Part shown: one piece after another, positions 1 through 5,587 of the stretch
How positions within the stretch are numbered: position 1 is the stretch's first letter
Layout of the letters: the number at the start of each line of letters is the position of its first letter
Assembly (NCBI GenBank): GCA_945901215.1
Contig: CAMDKE010000177.1
Location: forward strand, 1-6,087
DNA: 6,087 bases
Reading direction: 5' to 3'
Origin: Comamonas sp. lk
GTDB lineage: Bacteria > Pseudomonadota > Gammaproteobacteria > Burkholderiales > Burkholderiaceae_C
Notes under the pieces: generated by a model
Told to the model about the DNA's origin: nothing
Seen by the model: the letters and a program-made list of their open reading frames with translations, nothing else
Database searches by the model: none
Program-made: the position numbers and the translations under genes

Positions 1-83
1 GCAGCCACCTGGCCACCCCTGACCAGCCTGACCGCTTCCATCTTGAATTCCAGCGTGTAACGCGCCCGTTTCGTGTCGCTCAT
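1..83 (-). CDS. IS3-family transposase OrfA, N-terminal fragment (cut by window edge)
   Basis: Only the first 27 codons and two bases of the next are visible. The peptide starts MSDTKRARYTLEFKMEAVRL and continues VRGGQVA. This matches the opening of the helix-turn-helix OrfA proteins of IS3-type elements (HTH_Tnp_1 style: a basic N-terminus, then Y-[ST]-x-E-F-K-x-E-A-V-x-L). In the family, OrfA binds the element ends and OrfB, made by frameshifting, supplies the DDE catalytic domain. The ATG at 81-83 is supported by an AGGAG at 91-95 on the minus strand, seven bases upstream. The gene points away from the membrane cluster and is truncated only by the window, so whether the element is intact cannot be judged. 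Confidence 0.8.
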   Translation of the reverse strand, partial: MSDTKRARYTLEFKMEAVRLVRGGQVA

Positions 84-116
84 CTCTTCTCTCCTAAAAC
101 TGATTTTGAACCATCA
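1..116 (-). mobile_element. End of an insertion sequence (IS3-like), partial
   Basis: The element runs off the left edge of the window. It is called from the transposase start at position 83 and from a likely terminal inverted repeat. Read on the minus strand, the repeat begins TGATGGTTCAAAATCAG at 116 and continues to about 100, followed by the transposase ribosome binding site. A TG start is usual for IS3-family ends. The same bases form a small inverted repeat (CTGAT 100-104 with ATCAG 113-117). The outer boundary at 116 is inferred, because the opposite end and any target-site duplication lie outside the window. Confidence 0.6.
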
Positions 117-264
117 GCTAAGGAGTGCGTTTCTCGGGGGCAAGGTCAATTTCATTGACTTGTCTGTTCACTTTCAAAACTGCGATTCGCGTGTTTAAAC
201 CATGGTCAGTTTCATCCATTGGTGCCTGTTATCGGTGCATTTGGCCCAGACGGCAGGATTTGAT

Positions 265-275
265 TGGACCGTCCA
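265..275. promoter_or_regulatory. Short perfect palindrome, possible operator
   Basis: TGGAC and GTCCA flank a single central C, giving an 11-base perfect inverted repeat about 170 bases upstream of the first membrane gene. Symmetric sites like this are often bound by dimeric regulators, but five-base half-sites also occur by chance, and no regulator gene is nearby. This is a candidate only. Confidence 0.2.
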
Positions 276-394
276 TGTGGTACCGGCCTTTGCGGACATC
301 GAATATCAAATTACATCATTTGCTAATTTAAAGCCAGATTCATTGCCTTATTCGCCTAAATACAAGGGTATACGCTAATTCGCCGATAAGAAAC

Positions 395-419
395 AAAGCG
401 CAAAAATGCGACGCGCTTT
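395..419 (+). promoter_or_regulatory. Inverted repeat in the 5' leader, with an alternative hairpin
   Basis: AAAGCGC at 395-401 pairs perfectly with GCGCTTT at 413-419 around an 11-base loop. Within it, CGCA (399-402) can instead pair with TGCG (407-410) around an AAAA loop, so two structures compete. The element is followed by an A/T palindrome (AAAAATTTTT, 422-431) and then GGAGA at 432-436, the ribosome binding site of the first membrane gene. Its position suits an operator or an RNA hairpin affecting translation. It could also act as a weak terminator. Function is inference from position and symmetry. Confidence 0.35.
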
Positions 420-443
420 CAAAAAATTTTTGGAGAAATTCCT

Positions 444-740
444 ATGAATGCAGAAAACAGCATGCGAGAACGTATTGAAACGATGTTCCGCAATGACCGC
501 TTATTTGCCTACGCGCTGTTGATAGGAGCGTGGGTTGCCATCTGGTTTGTCGTTAATCAGGTAGCGGCTTTAGGCCCGTCGGGCATCTTCATGGGACTGG
601 TCTACTTTAGCGCCTTGGCCCTGTGTGTTTTCAACACGGCTTCCATTATTGCAATGGTTAAGCATTACGAGCATGCCAAGGAGCACATTTACCGTCAAGA
701 CATTGAACACCTCGATGCCATTGCCGTTTCGAATAAATAG
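444..740 (+). CDS. Small two-helix membrane protein, first gene of the transporter-like cluster
   Basis: I do not recognise the family. The 98-residue product has a charged N-terminus (residues 1-19, RERIETMFRNDR), a hydrophobic helix at about 20-42, a short Gly/Pro turn (GPSG, 44-47), a second helix at about 48-72, and a hydrophilic charged C-terminal tail (KHYEHAKEHIYRQDIEHLD). Both ends are predicted cytoplasmic. There is no signal peptide and no catalytic motif. The start is fixed by GGAGA at 432-436, seven bases before the ATG. It is the first of six same-strand genes around an APC permease, with 29 bases to the next gene. A role as a small accessory subunit or assembly factor of the permease is inferred from context alone. 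Confidence 0.8.
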   Translation: MNAENSMRERIETMFRNDRLFAYALLIGAWVAIWFVVNQVAALGPSGIFMGLVYFSALALCVFNTASIIAMVKHYEHAKEHIYRQDIEHLDAIAVSNK

Positions 741-769
741 CAACCCGCAAATTAATTAGGAGGAAATTT

Positions 770-1276
770 ATGGCGTCACCATCCCCATACCGACCACCCG
801 AGCAAAGTTCCGCCGGGCAATTATTTGACAGTCTTTTCGTGGTGGCTTTGGTAGCGGCAACGCTACTGGTATGCCTCTACCTCACTGTTTTGAGTGCTGC
901 GCCAACACCCCAAGCTGCAGCCCAAACCGCTGCGGTCGCCGAGGCACCTGCGCCTACGGCTGAGGCCAGTACAAGCGCAACAGCGGCAGCCGCAGTGGCC
1001 GACGCGCCTAACCCAGACGGGCTGACGGCCGAAGAACAGAAACTCAAGACTGAGCGGTTTACGGCACTGGGTTGGGATGATGCCAAAGTAGCTGAACGTA
1101 AGGCGACCATCGCCGCCAAGTCCTACGAAATTGACTGGTTCATGCTAATGCTCACCGCCTTCGTGGTCATTGCTTATTTTGTTTTTTTGGTACGCGCATC
1201 CGATAAGGAATTGCGCGAAGTGATCAACGAACGGTTCGGCCCCTCGACCGGCACCCAATCCAAGGAGTCATCATGA
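770..1276 (+). CDS. Two-helix membrane protein with an Ala/Pro-rich extracytoplasmic linker
   Basis: This 168-residue protein has no family I recognise. In order it shows: a short polar N-terminus with several prolines, a transmembrane helix at about 20-41, a low-complexity stretch rich in Ala, Pro and Thr (about 43-82), a charged helical segment (about 85-118, LTAEEQKLKTERFTALGWDD and onward), a second transmembrane helix at about 122-141, and a polar tail starting VRASDKELREV. Positive charges after the second helix suggest both ends are cytoplasmic and the 80-residue middle lies in the periplasm. Such linkers commonly act as flexible spacers. A near-perfect AGGAGG at 758-763, six bases before the ATG, suggests strong translation. 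Its stop overlaps the start of the 46-aa gene. The periplasmic segment could contact substrate or a partner, but that is inference. Confidence 0.85.
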   Translation: MASPSPYRPPEQSSAGQLFDSLFVVALVAATLLVCLYLTVLSAAPTPQAAAQTAAVAEAPAPTAEASTSATAAAAVADAPNPDGLTAEEQKLKTERFTALGWDDAKVAERKATIAAKSYEIDWFMLMLTAFVVIAYFVFLVRASDKELREVINERFGPSTGTQSKESS

Positions 1277-1413
1277 ACTTTTGGGAAATTTTGTCCAACG
1301 GCGCTTGGCTACTCTCCGCGCTCATTGCCATCTGGATGGTGGTTGATCTATTGAAAGTTGGTAAGGAATTTCCGGAGGACTACTTGACCAGTTCCCGTGA
1401 AGGCCAGGAATAA
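1273..1413 (+). CDS. 46-residue single-helix membrane protein
   Basis: This very small gene starts at an ATG sharing ATGA with the stop of the preceding gene, preceded by AAGGAG at 1262-1267 with a five-base spacer. It ends with TAA at 1411-1413. The product begins MNFWEILSNGAWLL, has one hydrophobic helix at about 6-27 with three tryptophans (W4, W12, W21), and ends in a charged tail with the FPEDYL segment at 33-38. The overlap and the good ribosome binding site argue for translational coupling, not chance. It lies 42 bases upstream of the APC permease. By analogy with tiny single-helix subunits of other transporters and respiratory complexes it may be a structural subunit of that permease. 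I know of no named family that it matches. Confidence 0.75.
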   Translation: MNFWEILSNGAWLLSALIAIWMVVDLLKVGKEFPEDYLTSSREGQE

Positions 1414-1455
1414 GTCTGATTGTCCAAAGCCATGATCAAGTAAAGGGATAACGCC

Positions 1456-2886
1456 ATGTCAACATCTACATCGAATGTGCCACATATCGGATTGCGCCGT
1501 GTGTTGGGCCCGGCGCACGTCTGGGCGCTGGGAGTAGGAATCGTGTTGGTCGGGGAGTTTATGGGATGGAACTTCACGATTGACAACGGTGGGCCTTGGG
1601 CTGCCTTGGTGGCATGCTTTGTAAGTGGCCTGCTATACACCTGCGTCGCCATGATCGACTCTGAGGTGACCTCGACGGTGGCTGCTGCGGGCGGGCAATA
1701 CACGCAAGCCAAGCATATCGTGGGACCTTTGATGGCCTTTAATGTGGGCCTGTATTTGGTATTGGCCTACACCATGCTGGAAGCGGCTGACGCTATTGTG
1801 GTCGGCGATCTCATGAAGTCCTTGGCAGCAGACTTTGGCGGTGCTTCGCCGGAAGCAGCAGAGCAACTGGCGCGGCCGTTTGTTACGCTTTCCATACTGA
1901 TCCTCGCCTTGCTGAATTACCGCGGTGTCTTCATGACGCTCTCCGTCAACATCGTGATCACCGCCTTTGCTTTTTTAGCAATTTTGCTTCTCCTTTTCCA
2001 TGTGGGGCCATGGTCTGGAACCCAGTTGATGCAGCACAAGGTATTTTTCTCCAATGAGACCCTGCCCTACGGATGGCTTGGCGTCCTGGCCAGTCTTCAG
2101 TTTGGCATGTGGTACTACCTGGGCATCGAAGGGACTTGCCAATCAGCCGAGGAGGTCCGTTCACCGGGCCGTGCTATCCCGCTTGGCACGATGACCGGCA
2201 TGCTGACACTGGTGATCGCCGCCGTCATTACATGGTACGTCTGTACCGGCTTGATACCCTGGGAATACCTGGGTATCGCCGCAACGCCCATGTATGACGC
2301 AGGCAAGCTCACGGGCAATTGGGGTCTGCAGGTGCTCATGTGGGTGGGCTCGGCCTTCGCAGCACTGGCATCTGCCAATGGCTGTATCAACGACGCCTCG
2401 CGCGCTTGGTTCTCTATGGGCCGGGATCGCTATCTGCCAGCCTGGTTTGGAGCCGTGCATCCGCGCTACCACACGCCATACCGCGCGATTGTCTTTCTGG
2501 TGCCGATAGCCTGTGCTTTTGGCCTGACAGGCTATACACAGATTCAAGGGCAGATCATGCTCAACCAGATAATTACCTTCTCTATTTTGGCGGGACTGCT
2601 GGGCTACACCTTTATGCCTATCAATATGATCCGTTTTCGCCGCATGTGGCCCCTGGGAAGTATTGAGCGGGGTTATGTACATCCTTTTCATCCGATCCCG
2701 ACGCTGACTTTGGCCGCATTGTGCGCAATTACTTTTGTAGCGGTTTTCCTTGGCTACGGACGCAATTTGTTGGCGATCATGGCATTTTTCATTATTATTT
2801 CCGCATGGTTTGTACTGCATAGATATAAATATGTCCGGCGCGGAGATCAGTTCACCATGAATTGGCCGCGCCCAATCGGCTATTGA
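1456..2886 (+). CDS. APC-superfamily amino acid/amine permease
   Basis: This is an inner-membrane secondary transporter of the amino acid-polyamine-organocation superfamily. The 476 residues, a normal length for the family, form about twelve hydrophobic segments. Family signatures are visible: the Gly-rich unwound TM1 region (GVGIVLVGEFMGWNF, 26-40, with E34), the TM6-7 region (YYLGIEGT, 220-227, then AEEVRSPGRAIPLG, 231-244), the TM8 loop (ANGCINDASRAWFSMGRDRYLP, 307-328), and a following HTPYRA segment of the kind that precedes the ninth helix in the family. The TM1 motif loosely recalls ethanolamine-type permeases, so an amine or amino acid substrate is plausible but unproven. The start has AAAGGGA at 1442-1448, seven bases upstream. 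Three small membrane genes precede it and two follow on the same strand. That is unusual, because bacterial APC permeases normally act without small subunits. Confidence 0.9.
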   Translation: MSTSTSNVPHIGLRRVLGPAHVWALGVGIVLVGEFMGWNFTIDNGGPWAALVACFVSGLLYTCVAMIDSEVTSTVAAAGGQYTQAKHIVGPLMAFNVGLYLVLAYTMLEAADAIVVGDLMKSLAADFGGASPEAAEQLARPFVTLSILILALLNYRGVFMTLSVNIVITAFAFLAILLLLFHVGPWSGTQLMQHKVFFSNETLPYGWLGVLASLQFGMWYYLGIEGTCQSAEEVRSPGRAIPLGTMTGMLTLVIAAVITWYVCTGLIPWEYLGIAATPMYDAGKLTGNWGLQVLMWVGSAFAALASANGCINDASRAWFSMGRDRYLPAWFGAVHPRYHTPYRAIVFLVPIACAFGLTGYTQIQGQIMLNQIITFSILAGLLGYTFMPINMIRFRRMWPLGSIERGYVHPFHPIPTLTLAALCAITFVAVFLGYGRNLLAIMAFFIIISAWFVLHRYKYVRRGDQFTMNWPRPIGY

Positions 2887-2887
2887 A

Positions 2888-2908
2888 CCTGCGGGAGCCG
2901 ATGGCAGG
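2888..2908 (+). promoter_or_regulatory. Weak stem-loop just after the permease gene
   Basis: CCTGC (2888-2892) can pair with GCAGG (2904-2908) immediately after the permease stop. No T-run follows, so it is not a typical intrinsic terminator. It might stabilise the upstream message or lower expression of the downstream pair. A second small repeat, ACTAA (2931-2935) with TTAGT (2943-2947), lies directly before the next start codon. Both stems are only five base pairs and may be chance. Confidence 0.2.
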
Positions 2909-2949
2909 CTTCTGGGGTTTATGTATGCCCACTAACCAAAAATTAGTCT

Positions 2950-3633
2950 GTGCCATCTTTTGATATTTACGGAGCTTGGGCATTTTTTGTAGTTGCAATG
3001 GGCACGCTAGTTTGGCTCTTGGCCAGGCACCGCCAGAAATTGAGGCTGGAGCGTTCCGTGTTGCTGGAGGAATGCTTGCCTTTGTTTAAGGATGTTCAGC
3101 AAACTCAAGAAGGGATTCACTACCCCCGCGTGCAGGCGAATGCCTTACTCGCAGGGCGTCAATGTCACATCAGCCTTTGGGCTATGGCTGACACACTCCA
3201 AACGCGACGCCTGCCCCCACTGTGGCTTTTTGTGGATATTCGCTGCGTACTTGCTATGGACGGCATTCTGGATGTGCTGGTTCGCCCGACGGGGGTTGAA
3301 GTATTTTCCCCTTCGCGCGACTTAGCATACCGGCATGAACTTCTAGGTCATTGGCCGCAGGCAAGCATTCTCAAGAGTAGTTTCCCGGACGTCGAAAAGA
3401 TACTGCATCAGTTGGATTCACCGCTCACCGAACTGCTACAGGATCCCTATACCAAGTGCCTGACGCTACGGCCTGACGGAATGCGCTACGTGGTACAGAT
3501 CGCGCAATCAAGTCAAGCCCATTACATGGTGCTGCGCAATAGCTACTTTGGTCCATTGCAAGTGCCGGCAGCATTTCTGGAAACCAAATTGAACCCATTG
3601 GGGAGCATCATGAAAATTTTGGAGTCTCCATGA
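2950..3633 (+). CDS. Membrane-anchored protein of unknown function with a cytoplasmic domain
   Basis: I do not recognise this 227-residue protein. It has one N-terminal transmembrane helix (about 7-25) followed by a strongly basic stretch (RHRQKLRLER, 26-35), which places the remaining 190 residues in the cytoplasm. That domain mixes short predicted strands and helices. Its features include DVLVRPTGVEVFSPSRDL and, nearer the end, LTLRPDGMRYVVQI. No catalytic motif stands out. The start is a GTG at 2950. An in-frame TAG lies just upstream at 2944, and no clear ribosome binding site precedes it. The next in-frame ATG, at 2998, would cut into the membrane helix. The gene lies 63 bases after the permease and overlaps the next gene by four bases, so it probably belongs to the same operon. 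Confidence 0.75.
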   Translation: MPSFDIYGAWAFFVVAMGTLVWLLARHRQKLRLERSVLLEECLPLFKDVQQTQEGIHYPRVQANALLAGRQCHISLWAMADTLQTRRLPPLWLFVDIRCVLAMDGILDVLVRPTGVEVFSPSRDLAYRHELLGHWPQASILKSSFPDVEKILHQLDSPLTELLQDPYTKCLTLRPDGMRYVVQIAQSSQAHYMVLRNSYFGPLQVPAAFLETKLNPLGSIMKILESP

Positions 3634-3980
3634 TGGGCGCCTCGCCAGCCAAGCCGCTACATCCTCGGTGGGTCTTGCTCGTGGGCTTCCTACTTCCTTC
3701 AGGCGGCCAGTTGTTGAACAAGATGCCGCAGCGTGCCATCACCTTTCTTTTTTTTGCGGTGCTGTTTGGCTGGGTCAGTATGAATCTGATACCAGCCAGC
3801 GTGTGTGCGGCACGCGCCTATCCGGCGTGGCGTTGCTTCCTGGTGCAGCATGCAGGATTATTCTTTATCTGGATGGTTGCGGCTATGGACGCTTACCAGG
3901 GTGCACGGATACGAAGCGCGGAGTTTGATTTTTCTTCAGCAAAAGAAGTGCCTCCTCAAACCGGTCAGGAAAAATCCTAA
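3630..3980 (+). CDS. Small multi-helix membrane protein (TM2/DUF5683-like pattern)
   Basis: The 116-residue product has hydrophobic segments at about 14-30, 36-55 and 68-86. It carries two motifs reminiscent of small bacterial membrane proteins of the TM2/DUF5683 kind: a hairpin of form LLPSGGQLLNKMPQRA (21-36), comparable to the usual PGxGQ-x-Y-x(n)-G pattern, and MDAYQGAR (86-93) right after the last helix, comparable to the usual D-A-Y-x-x-A-R ending. Assignment to a named family is tentative. The start ATG overlaps the previous stop as ATGA, with GGAG at 3621-3624. A second ATG follows immediately at 3633. The gene closes the membrane cluster. The C-terminal 20 residues are polar and look disordered. 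Function is unknown. Confidence 0.75.
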   Translation: MMGASPAKPLHPRWVLLVGFLLPSGGQLLNKMPQRAITFLFFAVLFGWVSMNLIPASVCAARAYPAWRCFLVQHAGLFFIWMVAAMDAYQGARIRSAEFDFSSAKEVPPQTGQEKS

Positions 3981-4156
3981 TGCCGAGGACCTAAAGGCAA
4001 TGATTTGACTGCGCGCGCCCAAGGCTTCGACACTCCTGCCTTCTCTGTCGCCCTTCAAGGTCAATTCACATTTACCGTTCGGGCGCCGCCGCCGCCATCG
4101 AATCCGTCACCCGCCCCTGCGCCCACCAGGTTAAGCCCATGTCAGGCCGTGGGATG
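3981..4156. other. Intergenic region between two convergent operons
   Basis: The end of the membrane cluster and the 3' end of the exonuclease gene face each other across 176 bases. Transcription should stop here from both sides, but I see no strong intrinsic terminator. The best stem, AAGGC (4021-4025) with GCCTT (4038-4042), has five pairs and no T-run. The region holds a GCC trinucleotide run near 4085-4096. A nine-base direct repeat, ATGTCAGGC (4139-4147 and 4154-4162), extends over the exonuclease stop. Confidence 0.6.
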
Positions 4157-5587
4157 TCAGGCAGGTCGCAGCAAAAACACGCTGGCGTCACGTGCCAGGG
4201 GAGTGGCCAGCCGCTGCACCAGCAGCCGGTAGGTGTCCAGGTCAAAGGCCAGGCGCTGGCGGGTTTGCAGGGCTTCAGCCAGATCGGCCTCGTCGTGCAC
4301 CGTGGCCACGTGGCACCACTGGTCAAACACATGGATATCGGTGCGCTCGGTGCGGACGTCAAATTCGCGCACTGCCACGGGGGCGGGGTGGGGCCAGGCT
4401 TGCAGGCGGTGCTGGCCAAGCGCCATCAAGACGCGCAGGCGGTGCACGGCAGCGTTTTCTCGACCGGCACACACGCCTTTGCATTTTCCAATTTGGCTCG
4501 CAAAGCACGCGCCTTTGCCCGACTCCAACCCGAGCGCCTGCGGACACAGGCCGTGGTTTTCACACAGGGTGCGTAGCGCCTCAGAAGCCTGGCGTTTGGA
4601 CCGGTACACGCCATAGAGCTGGTGCAGCGTGCCGGGGTGCTGTGCGTCCAGGCCCACCAGACGCAAAAGCGGGTGGGCGTTGGGGTCGTCAGACAGTTCC
4701 CATGCGCTTAGGCCCTTGCTTTGGCGCAGCCGGCGGTTGTGGATGGGCTGCAGCGCTTTGACCAGCCGGGCTTCAAGCAGCAGGGCGCCGAGTTCGCCGG
4801 CGGTTTCGCGCCACTCGACGCGGCGGATTTCTTGCAGGATGCGCATTTCGCGCGCTTGCTTGGTGGACGCTTGAAAGTGCGACAGCACGCGGGTGCGCAT
4901 GTGGATGCTTTTACCCACGTACAGCGGAATTTCACCCTCGCCATAAAACAGGTAAACGCCGGGCGTATCGGGAATGTCTTGGATGGGCGTTTCCAGCTGC
5001 GGTGGCACGCTGGCGCTGCTTTGCAGAAGGGCGGCGGCCTCGCGTTGCAGCGCTTCCAGCCCGAGTTCGCGCTGCGCCACTTGCAGCCAGGATAGGACCA
5101 CGTCTACGTCGCCCATGGCGCGGTGGCGTGCCATCGTCTGCAAGCCGTGGCGCTGCAGGATGGCGTCCAGCCCGTGGCCCTTGTGCTGCGGATACAGCTT
5201 GCGGGACAGGCGTACGGTGCACAAAGTTTTCGCTTTGAGTACGTGGCCTATGCGCTCCAAGGACTGGTGCACAAAGCCGTGGTCAAAGCGCACGTTGTGC
5301 GCTACAAACACTGCGCCGTCGAGGAGTTCCAGCAGGTGGCGGGCTACATCTTCAAAAGGCGGCGCGTCCTGCACCATCGCGTCGCTAATGCCGGTCAGGC
5401 TCTGGATAAAGGGCGGAATGCGCACGCCGGGGTTCACCAGGGTGCTCCAGCGCGCCACCTCCACGCCGTGTTCGATGCGCACGGCGGCGATTTCGGTAAT
5501 GTGGTCGTGTTGTGCGTTGCCCCCGGTGGTTTCCAGGTCGAGTACGACGTAGCAGGGCAGCATGGGAGCAGTTTGGGCGTTTAGCAA
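4157..5587 (-). CDS. DEDDh 3'-5' exonuclease fused to a UvrC/Cho-like GIY-YIG nuclease
   Basis: The 476-residue protein joins two nuclease modules. Residues about 12-175 are a DNA polymerase III epsilon-type exonuclease with every catalytic residue present: D17 and E19 (LDLETTGG), D102 (AHNVRFDHGF), H155 and D160 (HRAMGDVD). After a linker, residues about 205-287 form a GIY-YIG domain (GVY 210-212, YVG 223-225, R231, E272, N284), as in the 3'-side incision domain of UvrC and in Cho. Four cysteines follow (C348, C361, C369, C373), spaced much like the iron-sulphur ligands of UvrC. The UvrC UvrB-binding, endonuclease V-like and HhH regions are absent. Such fusions are known in bacteria and are thought to act in DNA repair, but this gene's role is inferred. 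The start is uncertain: TTG at 5587 overlaps the upstream gene, while ATG at 5563 (M9) still keeps the exonuclease motif. No good ribosome binding site precedes either. Confidence 0.9.
   Translation of the reverse strand: MLNAQTAPMLPCYVVLDLETTGGNAQHDHITEIAAVRIEHGVEVARWSTLVNPGVRIPPFIQSLTGISDAMVQDAPPFEDVARHLLELLDGAVFVAHNVRFDHGFVHQSLERIGHVLKAKTLCTVRLSRKLYPQHKGHGLDAILQRHGLQTMARHRAMGDVDVVLSWLQVAQRELGLEALQREAAALLQSSASVPPQLETPIQDIPDTPGVYLFYGEGEIPLYVGKSIHMRTRVLSHFQASTKQAREMRILQEIRRVEWRETAGELGALLLEARLVKALQPIHNRRLRQSKGLSAWELSDDPNAHPLLRLVGLDAQHPGTLHQLYGVYRSKRQASEALRTLCENHGLCPQALGLESGKGACFASQIGKCKGVCAGRENAAVHRLRVLMALGQHRLQAWPHPAPVAVREFDVRTERTDIHVFDQWCHVATVHDEADLAEALQTRQRLAFDLDTYRLLVQRLATPLARDASVFLLRPA

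Larger units (their letters stand above)
117..443. other. AT-rich intergenic region and leader of the membrane gene cluster
   Basis: This 327-base gap between the IS end and the first membrane gene holds no convincing gene. Open frames in it have no ribosome binding site and no membrane or domain character. It is AT-rich in its right half (18 of 60 bases are G or C at 301-360), as expected of a promoter region. I could not find a good sigma-70 pair. The closest, TTGCCT at 343-348 with TATACG at 369-374, has a 20-base spacer, which is too long. The region also has a TGGAC-C-GTCCA palindrome (265-275) and an inverted repeat beside the first start codon, listed separately. The promoter for the six-gene cluster is expected here unless transcription enters from the IS. 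Confidence 0.6.

Noticed and set aside
155..183. TTGACT at 155-160 as a -35 box
   Set aside because: No acceptable -10 box lies 16-18 bases downstream (AACTGC at best).
125..331. 68-aa open frame in the leader region
   Set aside because: It has no ribosome binding site, an odd composition (many Cys, Trp and Arg), no domain or membrane pattern, and lies in a likely promoter region.
343..374. Candidate sigma-70 promoter TTGCCT / TATACG
   Set aside because: The 20-base spacer is outside the usual range and each box matches only four of six consensus bases.
2161..2820. 219-aa open frame antisense to the permease
   Set aside because: It is fully inside a clear permease gene, rich in His, Gln, Arg and Cys as expected of an antisense shadow, with no domain signature.
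3668..3928. 86-aa frame overlapping the last cluster gene
   Set aside because: It is an out-of-frame shadow of the 116-aa gene, which has the ribosome binding site, the ATGA overlap and clean membrane helices.
4021..4042. Possible intrinsic terminator AAGGC/GCCTT
   Set aside because: The stem has five pairs, a 12-base loop and no T-run on either strand.
4974..5552. 192-aa and other plus-strand frames opposite the nuclease gene
   Set aside because: These are long only because G+C-rich DNA lacks stop codons. The minus-strand frame carries intact exonuclease and GIY-YIG motifs.
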